The notes: generated by a model not told the origin, from the sequence alone. DNA of 64,000 nucleotides from Mordavella massiliensis (GCF_016902415.1 NZ_JACJLV010000004.1:1-64000); one strand, 5' to 3'. Positions 16,747-27,795 are shown, counted from the first letter of the stretch. Program-made: numbers and translations.

Positions 16747-16764
16747 CACTTTTTTTCAATTTTT

Positions 16765-18294
<1,530 letters not shown>

Positions 18295-18345
18295 GTTAAC
18301 TTTTGCAGATGGAAATGCAACTTATTTACTTGCAAAATTCACTTT

Positions 18346-21300
18346 TTACTTAAAATATGCAACTCCGGACTCGAAGATCTTCATATCCTGCTCTCCGTAG
18401 ATATTTACGGCAACGCTGCGGCCTCTACGCTCGGAATGGGCCATCTTGCCAAGCACTCTTCCGTCCGGACTTGTGATACCCTCGATCGCATAATAGGAAC
18501 CGTTCACATTCCACTCTTCATCCCCTGTGATATTACCGCTTGGGTCGCAGTAACGGGTAGCCACCTGGCCGTTTGCAAAGAGTCTCTGGATGGTCTCTTC
18601 CGGTGCAACAAATCTTCCTTCTCCGTGAGAAGCCGGATTGACATAGACACCGCCAAGTTCAGCCTGTGCAAGCCACGGGGACTTGTTGGTAACAACCTTT
18701 GTATAAACCATCTTGGAAATATGGCGTCCGATGGTATTATAAGTCAGCGTCGGAGAAACATCGGTCTGTCCGGTGATCTTTCCATTCGGTACCAGGCCAA
18801 GTTTGATCAGTGCCTGGAAGCCGTTGCATACGCCAAGTACCAGTCCGTCTCTTTCATTCAGCAGTTTTTCTACCGCTTCTTTGAGCTTCGCGTTCTGGAA
18901 CGCAGTCGCAAAGAATTTTGCGGAACCGTCCGGCTCGTCGCCTGCGCTGAAGCCGCCCGGGAACATGATGATCTGCGCCTGTGCAATAGCCTGCTCAAAT
19001 ACCTGGACAGAATCCACGATATCCGCAGCGCTTAAGTTCTTAAATACTTTCGTCACAACCTTTGCGCCGGCCCGCTCAAAGGCCTTTCCGCTGTCATACT
19101 CACAGTTGGTTCCCGGGAACACCGGAATAAATACCGTGGGCTGCGCGATCTTGTGGTTGCAGATATGAACGCGGGACGCATAGAAGCATCCGTCTTCCTT
19201 CAGTTCGCCGTCTGCTGTTTCGGAAGGAGTGAGAACCCAGTTCTCTGCAGATTCTTCTGCCCCGGATCTGGTGGCAAATACCTTCTCCAGCGTTCCTTTC
19301 CATCCATCTTCGGCTTCATCAAGCCCGATGACACAGTCTCCATAGGAGAATCTGCCGTTCTCTGTTACTTCTCCGATCACAGTATAGGTGATCTGAAGAT
19401 TTCCAACCTGTCCGTCCGGAACCTCTGCAATAATATCTCCAAATCCCGGCGCAAAGAAGTCTCTGGGATCCAGATTGTGTTCGATCTTTACGCCAAGCCC
19501 GTTTCCAAACGCCATCTTGCTGACTGCTGCTGCAATACCGTGGCGGTCAAGCGCATATGCGGAAAGGATCCTGCCCGCGCGGATATCTTCTGTAAATTTG
19601 CCATACTGCTCCATCACTTTTTCGTAGACCGGTACGTCGTAATCATCGGTCTCGATCCGCAGCCATACCAGCTTGCTGCCGGCCTTCTTAAGCTCCGGTG
19701 TGATGATGTCTTTTTCTTTTGCCACATCCACGGCAAAGGATACCAGTGTAGGCGGCACATCAATATCTTCGAAAGTACCGGACATACTGTCCTTTCCTCC
19801 GATGGACGGCAGCCCGAATCCGAGCTGTGCGTTATATGCTCCAAGGAGCGCCGCAAAAGGCTGGCTCCATCTGTGCGGATCTTCTGTCATACGGCGGAAA
19901 TACTCCTGGAAGGTAAACCGGATCTTCGAGTAATCTCCTCCGGAAGCCACGATCTTTGCAACGGATTCTGTCACAGCATAAATGGCTCCGTGATACGGGC
20001 TCCAGGTAGAAAGGTAGGGATCAAATCCGTAACTCATCATCGTCACGGTGTCGCAGTCTCCTTTCAGCACCGGAAGTTTTGCCACCATAGCCTGGGTCTC
20101 TGTCATCTGATATTTTCCGCCGTGGGGCATGAAGACAGATCCGGCTCCGATCGAACCGTCAAACATCTCCACCAGTCCCTTCTGGGAGCATACGTTCAGA
20201 TCTTTCAGGGTATTCATCCACTGCTCTTTTACGTCTTTTACTTCCTGTCTGGTAAGAACGGTATCCTTCCGGTCCGGAATATCAACAGCCACTGCAGTCT
20301 CCTGATGAGCGCCGTTGGTATCCAGGAAAGCGCGGGAAAGATTGACGATCTCTTTTCCTCTCCAGCAGAGCACCAGCCTGGGTTCTTCTGTTACAACAGC
20401 CACTCTGGTAGCCTCCAGGTTTTCTTCGGAAGCATACGCCATAAATGCATCGGCGTCTTTGGGATCTACCACAACCGCCATACGTTCCTGGGATTCGGAA
20501 ATAGCAATCTCGGTTCCGTCAAGTCCCGCATATTTTTTCGGCACTTTATCAAGATCTACTCTCAGGCCGTCAGCCAGCTCTCCGATGGCAACGGATACGC
20601 CGCCTGCGCCAAAGTCGTTACATTTTTTGATCAGCCTGCTGACTTCTTCTCTGCGGAACAGTCTCTGGATCTTGCGCTCTGTAGGCGGATTTCCCTTCTG
20701 GACCTCCGCGCCGCAGGTGGTGGTGGACTCTTCGGTATGTACCTTGGAGGATCCGGTCGCTCCACCGCAGCCGTCACGGCCGGTGCGTCCGCCCAGCAGG
20801 ATGATGATATCTCCCGGATCCGAAGTCTCGCGGATCACGGCTCTTCTTGGAGCCGCGCCAAGCACCGCTCCGATCTCCATACGTTTTGCCACATAGTTGG
20901 GATGATAGATTTCTTTCACCGCGCCGGTGGCAAGGCCGATCTGGTTGCCATAGGAACTATATCCATGGGCCGCCTCTCTTACCAGTTTCTTCTGGGGAAG
21001 CTTGCCCTTCAGGGTATCTTTTGCAGAAACAGTGGGATCTGCCGCTCCGGTCACACGCATCGCCTGATATACATAGGTTCTGCCGGACAGAGGATCACGG
21101 ATGGCGCCGCCAAGACAGGTAGCCGCCCCTCCGAAAGGCTCGATCTCTGTCGGATGGTTGTGGGTCTCGTTCTTGAAGTTCACCAGCCATTCTTCTTCCA
21201 CGCCGTCTACTGTTACCGGCACAACGATACTGCAGGCATTGATCTCTTCAGATTCTTCCTGATCTTCCAGTTTTCCTTCTCTCTTTAACTTCCGCATTGC

Positions 21301-22143
21301 CATCAGAGCCAGATCCATCAGGCAGACAAACTTATCCTCTCTGCCTTTAAAGATCTCGCTGTGATCCTTCAGATACTGGCGGTAGGTTTCCTGGATCGGT
21401 TCTTTATAGTCTCCTTCTCCAAAGGAAACGTCTGTCAGTTCCGTGGAGAAAGTGGTATGACGGCAATGATCAGACCAGTAAGTATCCAGAACCCGGATCT
21501 CCGTCATGGACGGATCTCTGTGCTCCTCATTCCGGAAATAATTCTGGATATGAAGGAAGTCTTTAAATGTCATGGCAAGCCCCAGAGAATCGTAAAGCTC
21601 CTTAAACGGCGCTTCTTCCATGTCCTTGAATCCCTCAAAGATCCGCACATCTTCCGGCTCCTCGAATTTTGTCACCAGAGTGTCCGGTTTTTCCATGCCA
21701 GTCTCTCTGGAATCCACCGGATTGATGCAGTGCTTTTTCACTGCCGCAAACTCTTCATCCGTAAGATTTCCCTCTACCACATAGGTGGTGGCGGTATGGA
21801 TCACCGGCTGCTCGTCCTCTTTGATAAACTGCACGCACTGTACCGCGGAATCCGCTCTCTGATCAAACTGACCCGGCAGGAATTCTACAGAAAACACACG
21901 GCTTCCCTCAGCCATCGGGAATTCTTCTTTATAAAGAGTATCCACCGGCGGTTCTGAAAAGATGCCGTTGCAGGCCTTTTCAAAAGTCTCGTCGGTAATG
22001 TTTTCCACATCGTACCGGATCAGCACCCGGACATTCTTCAGATCTTTGATCCCCAGATATCCGTGAAGCTCGTGGTACAGATCCTTTGCCTGAACCGCAT
22101 ACTCCGGCTTCTTTTCTACATACACTCGTTTTACATTGCCCAT
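18346..22143 (-). CDS. purL: phosphoribosylformylglycinamidine synthase, single-chain PurL
   Basis: Converts FGAR, ATP and glutamine to FGAM in purine synthesis. At 1265 residues it is the long form that joins the synthetase and glutaminase in one chain, rather than the PurS/PurL/PurQ set of Bacilli. In order: an N-terminal PurS-like domain (about 1-170), two AIRS-type halves with GSIGAGSVFMPHGG and NPTE-like ATP-site segments, and a C-terminal class I glutaminase (about 1000-1265) with VFPGTNCEYDSG, the nucleophile in GVCNGFQALIKLG and the HGEGRFVA His-Glu region. Apparently monocistronic. No riboswitch is seen in the short leader. Confidence 0.96.
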   Translation of the reverse strand: MGNVKRVYVEKKPEYAVQAKDLYHELHGYLGIKDLKNVRVLIRYDVENITDETFEKACNGIFSEPPVDTLYKEEFPMAEGSRVFSVEFLPGQFDQRADSAVQCVQFIKEDEQPVIHTATTYVVEGNLTDEEFAAVKKHCINPVDSRETGMEKPDTLVTKFEEPEDVRIFEGFKDMEEAPFKELYDSLGLAMTFKDFLHIQNYFRNEEHRDPSMTEIRVLDTYWSDHCRHTTFSTELTDVSFGEGDYKEPIQETYRQYLKDHSEIFKGREDKFVCLMDLALMAMRKLKREGKLEDQEESEEINACSIVVPVTVDGVEEEWLVNFKNETHNHPTEIEPFGGAATCLGGAIRDPLSGRTYVYQAMRVTGAADPTVSAKDTLKGKLPQKKLVREAAHGYSSYGNQIGLATGAVKEIYHPNYVAKRMEIGAVLGAAPRRAVIRETSDPGDIIILLGGRTGRDGCGGATGSSKVHTEESTTTCGAEVQKGNPPTERKIQRLFRREEVSRLIKKCNDFGAGGVSVAIGELADGLRVDLDKVPKKYAGLDGTEIAISESQERMAVVVDPKDADAFMAYASEENLEATRVAVVTEEPRLVLCWRGKEIVNLSRAFLDTNGAHQETAVAVDIPDRKDTVLTRQEVKDVKEQWMNTLKDLNVCSQKGLVEMFDGSIGAGSVFMPHGGKYQMTETQAMVAKLPVLKGDCDTVTMMSYGFDPYLSTWSPYHGAIYAVTESVAKIVASGGDYSKIRFTFQEYFRRMTEDPHRWSQPFAALLGAYNAQLGFGLPSIGGKDSMSGTFEDIDVPPTLVSFAVDVAKEKDIITPELKKAGSKLVWLRIETDDYDVPVYEKVMEQYGKFTEDIRAGRILSAYALDRHGIAAAVSKMAFGNGLGVKIEHNLDPRDFFAPGFGDIIAEVPDGQVGNLQITYTVIGEVTENGRFSYGDCVIGLDEAEDGWKGTLEKVFATRSGAEESAENWVLTPSETADGELKEDGCFYASRVHICNHKIAQPTVFIPVFPGTNCEYDSGKAFERAGAKVVTKVFKNLSAADIVDSVQVFEQAIAQAQIIMFPGGFSAGDEPDGSAKFFATAFQNAKLKEAVEKLLNERDGLVLGVCNGFQALIKLGLVPNGKITGQTDVSPTLTYNTIGRHISKMVYTKVVTNKSPWLAQAELGGVYVNPASHGEGRFVAPEETIQRLFANGQVATRYCDPSGNITGDEEWNVNGSYYAIEGITSPDGRVLGKMAHSERRGRSVAVNIYGEQDMKIFESGVAYFK

Positions 22144-22235
22144 AAAACTTCCTCCATCTTATTGTTGATTCATTATGAATTTTTGCCCTTATTTCATCAT
22201 ACCACAGGAATGCAGATTAGTAAAACCCCGGCGTT

Positions 22236-22952
22236 CTATTTTTCCCCGGTTTTTCCTCTGTATTTCCAGAATGCTTTCTGCCTGACGGCCATCATCACTG
22301 CAAACAGGAGCATCAGTCCGCCCACAAAGAAGGCTCCGATCCGCATAACCATGTCGTAGAAAAAGCCTTCCGGCAGCATCCGGATCATGTAATCTTCCGC
22401 AGGATCAAACATCCACAGGTCATTGGTAAAAAAGATCTCGTGGAACACCGTAAAGCTTGCTGTAAAGTCAACGGCAAAAGAAACCAGAAGTCCCGCGATC
22501 AGGATCGCAAAGACTCCCAGAGCCGCAAAATATGCTCCGGTCAGCATTTTCTTTAAGTCCGCTTTTGTAAGGATCAGAAACAGGACGAGGACCGCGGCAA
22601 CGAGTAACATGACAGTACGGAGTTTCAACCCGCCCAGAAATAAATTTTTCACATCTTCCATGTGAAGCCGGTCCTGTTCATTGAAGAAATCCTGAGTCCT
22701 GCCTTCCACCTCGGTTTCAATCGAAAGCACTTCTTCTTTTCCGATCAGATAATCCATCATATAGGAAGTGACCTCCATCACATCCTCCATATCCATATAG
22801 AGCGATTCTGTCACCTGGTATTTTTCGTATTCCTTCTGATAAAATCTGTAATCCGGATCCCCATAGATCGCGATCTGGAAGCTGGTGATCAGCATGGCGA
22901 TGATTACGCAAAACATGGCGGTAAAGGCCGCCGCCCTCTGTATTGTTTTCAA
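22236..22952 (-). CDS. DUF1461/TIGR01906 integral membrane protein
   Basis: With the TTG start at 22952 the protein has 238 residues. That start overlaps the helicase stop as TTGA, and GGAGGAG lies nine bases before it. Hydrophobic helices at about 5-25, 110-130, 140-165 and 205-230 flank an extracytoplasmic segment of about 80 residues (YRFYQKEYEKYQV, DYLIGKEEVLS, FNEQDRLHMEDVKNLF), the conserved pattern of the TIGR01906 family, whose function is unknown. Last gene of the putative SOS-controlled operon. Whether it has a DNA-damage role or is just carried along is open. Confidence 0.8.
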   Translation of the reverse strand: MKTIQRAAAFTAMFCVIIAMLITSFQIAIYGDPDYRFYQKEYEKYQVTESLYMDMEDVMEVTSYMMDYLIGKEEVLSIETEVEGRTQDFFNEQDRLHMEDVKNLFLGGLKLRTVMLLVAAVLVLFLILTKADLKKMLTGAYFAALGVFAILIAGLLVSFAVDFTASFTVFHEIFFTNDLWMFDPAEDYMIRMLPEGFFYDMVMRIGAFFVGGLMLLFAVMMAVRQKAFWKYRGKTGEK

Positions 22953-25327
22953 CTGGTCTCTCCTCCGTTCTTTTCCTCCCAGAACCGGGCAATCTGTTCC
23001 GACACATTTCCCAGACTGCACCAGCCGCGGGACGCCCATTCTCTGGGGAATATTTCCTGGCAGCGGCGTTCCCGGAACCGGTCGTCCAGAAGAAGGATCA
23101 CTCCCTGATCTTCGTCTGTACGGATCACCCGTCCCGCAGCCTGCAGGACTTTATTCATTCCCGGATAAAGATAGGCATAATCAAAGCCCCGGAATCCCCG
23201 GGCGTCAAAATATTGTTTCAGAAGTTCCCGTTCCCTGCACACCTGGGGAAGACCGGTTCCTATGATCACCGCGCCGATCAGCTGATCTTCGGAAAGATCG
23301 ATCCCCTCGGAAAAGATTCCGCCCAGCACGCAGAATCCCATCAGACTGCGGTTCCGGACGTCCTCAAAATTTTCCAGGAAAATCTCCCTTGCCTCCTCGG
23401 ACATATAGGGAGACTGCATGACATCATCGATATCCTCTCCCGTATCTTCCAGGATTTCCAGAAACTCTTCGTGTACCTCTTCCATAAAATGATAGGAAGG
23501 AAAAAAAGCAATATAGTTTCCTGCCTTCGCCTTTGCCACATTTACCAGATACCTGGCGTACTTCCGGTACATCTGCTTTCCCCGCAGTTTGTATTTTGTA
23601 CTCACGTCATTTCCCAGCAGCAACAGCCGGTTGGCCGGATCAAAGGGCGACTCGGCATAAACGGCGTAATCGTCCGTTGAAGTGCTGAGAAGCTTTTTAT
23701 AATAATGGACCGGCAGAAGCGTGGCGGAAAAGAGGATCGTGCTTCTTCCTTTTTCCAGATATTCCTGCAGCTTTCTGGCCGGATTGACACAGAAAAGATG
23801 CAGATAAAACCGCCCGTCCTCTCCCAGTTCGGAATTGATCAGATAGTTTTCATCCAGATCTTCATAGATCCCCAGGAACGAGCGGACTGCAAAACACAGT
23901 TCCAGAACCTCTGCATGCATTTCCTCATTCTTGCATTCTTCCAGGAACCGCTCCATCTCTCCCATCAGCGAAACCAGTTTCAGGTAAACATTTGCCGCGC
24001 TGTCAAGAACCTGACATCCCTCGCACTCCCGCTTCAGGGCCAGCAGTTGTCTGTTGCACTCTTCCAGTCTTTTGGAAAGCCTGGGGTCTTCTTCTTTGAC
24101 CAGCTTTTTGATCTTGAGAAAGTCCTCCTTGCAGATAGCGGCGCTGTACATCTCTCTTCCTCTGTCCACAAGATTATGCGCCTCGTCGATCAGAAACAGA
24201 TAGTCTCCTTTGTTTCCTTCCCCGAAAAAGCGTTTCAGATGCGCATTGGGATCAAAGACGTAGTTGTAATCGCAGATGACAGCGTCCACCCAGGTGGACA
24301 CGTCCAGACCCATTTCAAAGGGACAGACCTGCCATTTTCTTGCCTGCTCCTCGATCACTTCTCTGCTGATGGCATCGGTGGTGTTCAAAAGCTCATAGAC
24401 CGCGTCGTTGACCCGGTCAAAATGTCCTTTCGCATAGGGACAGGCATCGGGATTGCACTCCGTTTCTTCACAGAAGCAGATCTTTTCTTTGGCGGTCAGT
24501 ACGATCACTTTCATCCGCAGAGCCTGCTCCCTCAGCGTCTCAAACGCCTGCCAGGCCACGGTGCGGGTAATGGTTTTGGCGGTCAGATAAAAGATCTTCT
24601 CTCCCAGTCCTTCTCCCATGGCCCGGACGGATGGAAAGACGGTGGCAATGGTTTTCCCCACGCCGGTAGGGGCCTGGATAAATAATTTCTTTTTTTGCTC
24701 AATGGTACGGTAAACAGCCGCTGTCAGTTTCTTTTGTCCCTCCCGGTAGGCAAACGGGAACTGAACCTCCCGGATCGAGGCATTTCTCTTTTCCTGCCAG
24801 CGGATCTGGAAACGGGCCCATTTTTCATATTCCCCCACAACCTCCAGAAACCAGACGCCCAGTTCTTTTGTCTGATAAGCGCTCTGAAACCGTTTGATAT
24901 CCTCAGTATCCATGTTGCAATAGGTCATCTGAACCCCGATCTCCTCCAGTTCCTGCTGGACTGCGTAAATATATGCGTAACATTTTGCCTGAGCCAGATG
25001 GATCGGCTCCGGTTCCTTTAAGTATTCCAGATCTTTAAAAATCCCCTTGATCTCATCGACCACAATGCCGGAAGGCGTGCGGAAAATACCGTCTGCCCGC
25101 CCCTCCACAGACAGATCAAACCCCTGACAGGGAATCTTCATTTTTAAGGAAACTTCTGCCTGATAGTCCGCGCCCATGCTTCGCTGGATCTTCCGGTGGA
25201 TTTTCCCGCCCAGGAGCATGGCGTCTTTATCCGCTCCTGCGGCCCGGTTGTCAATGTCACCGCTTCGAAGAATGAATTCCACCAGATTGCGGACAGAAAT
25301 CCGGATCAGCGGCTGCTCTGTATCCAT
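22949..25327 (-). CDS. Rad3/DinG-type iron-sulfur helicase fused to a PD-(D/E)XK nuclease
   Basis: A 792-residue protein. Residues 1-170 resemble a Cas4/RecB-type nuclease (VEGRADGIF, VVDEIKG, then LAQAKCYAYIYA as in the QhxxY motif). The rest is an XPD/DinG superfamily 2 helicase: Walker A APTGVGKTIATVFPS, a four-cysteine iron-sulfur cluster region (ICFCEETECNPDACPYA and WQVCPFEM), DEAH box LIDEAHNLVDRG and the C-terminal GGIFSEGIDL and QAAGRVIRTDED motifs. It should unwind and perhaps cut DNA during repair. GGAAGAG gives better spacing to the ATG at 25327 than to the one at 25333. Third gene of the operon under LexA-type boxes, 36 bases after the TIGR03915 gene. Confidence 0.88.
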   Translation of the reverse strand: MDTEQPLIRISVRNLVEFILRSGDIDNRAAGADKDAMLLGGKIHRKIQRSMGADYQAEVSLKMKIPCQGFDLSVEGRADGIFRTPSGIVVDEIKGIFKDLEYLKEPEPIHLAQAKCYAYIYAVQQELEEIGVQMTYCNMDTEDIKRFQSAYQTKELGVWFLEVVGEYEKWARFQIRWQEKRNASIREVQFPFAYREGQKKLTAAVYRTIEQKKKLFIQAPTGVGKTIATVFPSVRAMGEGLGEKIFYLTAKTITRTVAWQAFETLREQALRMKVIVLTAKEKICFCEETECNPDACPYAKGHFDRVNDAVYELLNTTDAISREVIEEQARKWQVCPFEMGLDVSTWVDAVICDYNYVFDPNAHLKRFFGEGNKGDYLFLIDEAHNLVDRGREMYSAAICKEDFLKIKKLVKEEDPRLSKRLEECNRQLLALKRECEGCQVLDSAANVYLKLVSLMGEMERFLEECKNEEMHAEVLELCFAVRSFLGIYEDLDENYLINSELGEDGRFYLHLFCVNPARKLQEYLEKGRSTILFSATLLPVHYYKKLLSTSTDDYAVYAESPFDPANRLLLLGNDVSTKYKLRGKQMYRKYARYLVNVAKAKAGNYIAFFPSYHFMEEVHEEFLEILEDTGEDIDDVMQSPYMSEEAREIFLENFEDVRNRSLMGFCVLGGIFSEGIDLSEDQLIGAVIIGTGLPQVCRERELLKQYFDARGFRGFDYAYLYPGMNKVLQAAGRVIRTDEDQGVILLLDDRFRERRCQEIFPREWASRGWCSLGNVSEQIARFWEEKNGGETS

Positions 25328-25363
25328 AAACATCTCTTCCTATCCTGTGTCTGATTGCTGCAA

Positions 25364-26164
25364 TCATCTTACCACACCCGGAAACTCTTCTGCAAGAAAT
25401 TCCGTCATTTCAGACCGGTACCTGAGCGGCAGATGCTGAAGCTGACAGGCCGGATTGCGCCTTTCTTCAATGGTGATCGCCCGGCAGAAGCCCTTCCACA
25501 GCCGCGCATACTGCCGCTCGGCATCGGAGACCTGAAACCGGATCTCCAGCTTTTCTTCCGGATCCTGCTGCAGCAGCACCCACTTTTTTCCCGCCTCATG
25601 AACCGCAAACTGGCCGTGATGCTGATCATGGATCATCCAGTTCTCTTTGGGAAGCCGGTCTGCAAAATGCGGCGCCAGGCAGGGAAGCACCTGGGCTTTG
25701 GGCCGGATCGCGGCGTACAGCACCCCGTTTTCCAGTTCCCGGAATCTTAAGAATCCTTTGTAGTTATGGGCTTCTCCTCCCGCCGCCCGGCTTAACTCAA
25801 ACACTTTTTCCACCATGGGATGGCTCAGATGCTCCATGATCTTCCGGCTGTCCGGAAGGCTTCTTGCCGCAAACATGGTTCCAAGCACTGCATTTCCTTT
25901 CTCCGGATCTTCTGTCAGCAACGCGTAATAAAGATCCCTCCGGGCCTTCTCTCCCATGTTCTTATGGATCAGCCGGTCTACCGCTGCCGCTTTTTTCAGA
26001 TCTTCCTCTACCTCCGTGTATTCACAGAACAGTTCCTGCTCCACCTGGCCTTTCAGTGCGATCCCGCAGCCTTCCTGCCGGTTTACCACCGCCTGCTTCC
26101 AGGCATCATAAATTCCTGAATAGATCCCTGTCACGGAATCTGTACAAATATAAATGGTCCTCAC
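25364..26164 (-). CDS. TIGR03915 (DUF4130) DNA-metabolism protein
   Basis: A 266-residue protein matching the TIGR03915 family, which has a uracil-DNA-glycosylase-like fold by family description and always accompanies the radical SAM protein TIGR03916. Visible family features are the N-terminal ICTDSVTGIYSGIYDAW, the central NYKGFLRFRELENGVLYAAI, and the HFADRLPKENWMIHDQHHGQ segment. The chemistry is unknown. It overlaps the radical SAM gene by four bases (ATGA), so the two are translationally coupled and surely act together. The SOS-type promoter upstream supports a DNA-repair role. Confidence 0.88.
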   Translation of the reverse strand: MRTIYICTDSVTGIYSGIYDAWKQAVVNRQEGCGIALKGQVEQELFCEYTEVEEDLKKAAAVDRLIHKNMGEKARRDLYYALLTEDPEKGNAVLGTMFAARSLPDSRKIMEHLSHPMVEKVFELSRAAGGEAHNYKGFLRFRELENGVLYAAIRPKAQVLPCLAPHFADRLPKENWMIHDQHHGQFAVHEAGKKWVLLQQDPEEKLEIRFQVSDAERQYARLWKGFCRAITIEERRNPACQLQHLPLRYRSEMTEFLAEEFPGVVR

Positions 26165-27474
26165 ACGATCACATTCTCCCTGAATCTTACATCATCAAAC
26201 AGTGACAGCTGCCGGTATCCCAGATCTCTTACTTCAGCCGGCAGTTTTTCCTTTGTTTCCAGAAGATTTCTTGCGATATAATCCTCTTCCAGTCTGACGG
26301 GATACATCATCTTCCCCTGACAGGTAATAAAATACAGAGCCCGTTTCAAAACCACGCCCATTTTCTTCAGATCCTGAAACCCAAGGACTCCCAGTCTTCT
26401 GGCCTTCACGATCCTGGAGGCGGACTTGTATCCGATCCCCGGAACCCGCAAAAGCATCCGGTAGTCCGCCCGGTTCACCTCAACCGGAAACTGTTCCAGA
26501 TGGTTCAGCGCCCAATTGCATTTCGGATCAAAATGAATGTTAAAATTCGGCTGCTCCTCAGACAGAAGTTCTTCTGCCCGGAAGTGATAATACCGGAGCA
26601 GCCAGTCCGCCTGGTACAGCCGGTGTTCCCTGAGAAGCGGCGGCCCGGCGTCTGTCCTGGCAGGCAGGGCCGCATCGTCATTGACATGGACAAAGGCCGA
26701 ATAAAACACCCGCTTCAGATCAAAATTGTCGTAAAGGGACTGGGCCACCCGGACAATCTGGTAGTCCGTCTCCGGCGTGGCCCCGATGATCATCTGCGTA
26801 CTCTGGCCGGCAGGCACAAACTGTGGCCCGCCCCGGTACAACTGGATCTCCTGCTTATTTTCCATCATTCTCGTCTGCACCAGCCGCATAGGCTCCAGGA
26901 TCTTTTTCCGGGTCTTATGAGGCGCCAGCATCTGCAGGCCCTCCGCTGTGGGAAGTTCCAGATTGATGCTCATACGGTCAGCCAGAAATCCCAGCCGCTC
27001 CACCAGTTCCCGGCTGGCTCCCGGGATCGCCTTCACATGGATATATCCCTGAAACCGGCACTCCCGTCGCAGTTTCCATAAAGTGGCGTACAGAAGCTCC
27101 ATGGTATAATCCGGGCTCACCAGCACCCCGGAACTCAGGAACAACCCTTCAATATAGTTCCTCCGGTAAAATTCCATCGTAAGCGTACACACCTCGTCCG
27201 GCGTAAAAGAAGCCCGGCGCACATCGTTGCTCCGGCGGTTAATACAATATTTACAGTCATAGATACACTCATTCGTAAACAAGATCTTCAAAAGAGAAAT
27301 ACACCGGCCGTCCGCAGAAAAACTGTGACAGATCCCCGCACGTTCGCAACTGCCCATGCCGGCGCCGTCTCCCCGCCCGTCCGCGCCGCTGGACGTGCAT
27401 GCCACGTCATACTTGGCCGCATCCGTCAAAATCTCCAGCTTCTCATACAAATCCATCGACTCCTGGAGCCACAT
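26161..27474 (-). CDS. putative DNA modification/repair radical SAM protein (TIGR03916)
   Basis: A 437-residue radical SAM enzyme. The CX3CX2C cluster motif is CIYDCKYC (about residues 60-67), followed by the TIM-barrel core, and a C-terminal helix-hairpin-helix DNA-binding motif, LLRVPGIGYKSASRIVKAR (about 345-363), which points to a DNA substrate. The open frame extends 103 codons further up, but GGGAGGTGATACT precedes the ATG at 27474 and the extension has no family match and runs through the promoter. First gene of a four-gene operon whose promoter is framed by two LexA-type boxes. The reaction is not established. Confidence 0.9.
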   Translation of the reverse strand: MWLQESMDLYEKLEILTDAAKYDVACTSSGADGRGDGAGMGSCERAGICHSFSADGRCISLLKILFTNECIYDCKYCINRRSNDVRRASFTPDEVCTLTMEFYRRNYIEGLFLSSGVLVSPDYTMELLYATLWKLRRECRFQGYIHVKAIPGASRELVERLGFLADRMSINLELPTAEGLQMLAPHKTRKKILEPMRLVQTRMMENKQEIQLYRGGPQFVPAGQSTQMIIGATPETDYQIVRVAQSLYDNFDLKRVFYSAFVHVNDDAALPARTDAGPPLLREHRLYQADWLLRYYHFRAEELLSEEQPNFNIHFDPKCNWALNHLEQFPVEVNRADYRMLLRVPGIGYKSASRIVKARRLGVLGFQDLKKMGVVLKRALYFITCQGKMMYPVRLEEDYIARNLLETKEKLPAEVRDLGYRQLSLFDDVRFRENVIV

Positions 27475-27490
27475 AGTATCACCTCCCGGA

Positions 27491-27549
27491 TGGGGACGCG
27501 GTAAAATGCAAAAGTACCCGCGGGTGAATGCAAAAGGTCTACGTCCCCA
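27491..27549. repeat. GGGGAC palindromic element P1
   Basis: Outer arms TGGGGACG (27491-27498) and CGTCCCCA (27542-27549) enclose 43 bases. The right half contains GCAAAAGGTCTACGTCCC (27530-27547), an 18-base word found again, inverted, in element P2 about 220 bases away. It lies in the 5' leader of the radical SAM gene. Confidence 0.65.
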
Positions 27550-27562
27550 ACGCATCGTAAAA

Positions 27563-27612
27563 GAACATTTGTTCGGTATATTTATTATACGAACAAATGT
27601 TCTTTTTGTCAA
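27563..27612 (-). promoter_or_regulatory. SOS-type promoter with two LexA/DinR boxes
   Basis: On the minus strand TTGACA (27607-27612), exactly 17 bases and TATAAT (27584-27589). A 12-base palindromic box lies in the spacer (GAACAAATGTTC on the plus strand, 27591-27602) and a second just past the -10 (GAACATTTGTTC, 27563-27574). Both fit the Firmicutes LexA/DinR consensus CGAACRNRYGTTYC. Placement over the core promoter predicts repression relieved by DNA damage. Confidence 0.88.
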
Positions 27613-27664
27613 CTCTGCTCTCTGTTTTAGCCATTCTCTGTTTTTCATATCGGACAGGCACGAG

Positions 27665-27795
27665 TTTTGGCGACAGGGTACGGGGACACCCCTAACGCCA
27701 AAAAGGGACACCCTGAAATGCGATTGGGGACACCGCAAAACGCAATTTGGGACGTAGACCTTTTGCAAAGGTCTACGTCCCAAATTTGTTTTGCG
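27665..27795. repeat. GGGGAC palindromic element P2 (composite)
   Basis: Several nested inverted repeats: TTTTGGCG/CGCCAAAA (27665-27672, 27696-27703) around GGGGACACCCC; AGGGACACCCT (27704-27714); and a long hairpin with perfect 20-bp arms (27744-27763 and 27767-27786, loop TGC) plus outer 8-bp arms CGCAAAAC/GTTTTGCG (27734-27741, 27788-27795). The right end abuts the mrp stop codon, so it can act as the mrp terminator. Confidence 0.75.

Noticed and set aside
19153-21288. 711-codon open frame on the plus strand
   Set aside because: It lies entirely antisense to purL, has no family features, and its composition follows from the purL codon pattern.
22953-23039. N-terminal extension of the DUF1461 protein
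   Set aside because: The extension overlaps the helicase C-terminus and does not look like a membrane-protein start; a TTG with a good ribosome site gives the TTGA overlap.
23705-24685. 326-codon open frame on the plus strand
   Set aside because: Antisense to the helicase gene, no ribosome site and no recognisable protein.
27475-27783. 103-residue N-terminal extension of the radical SAM protein
   Set aside because: It runs through palindromes P1 and P2 and the SOS promoter and has no family match.
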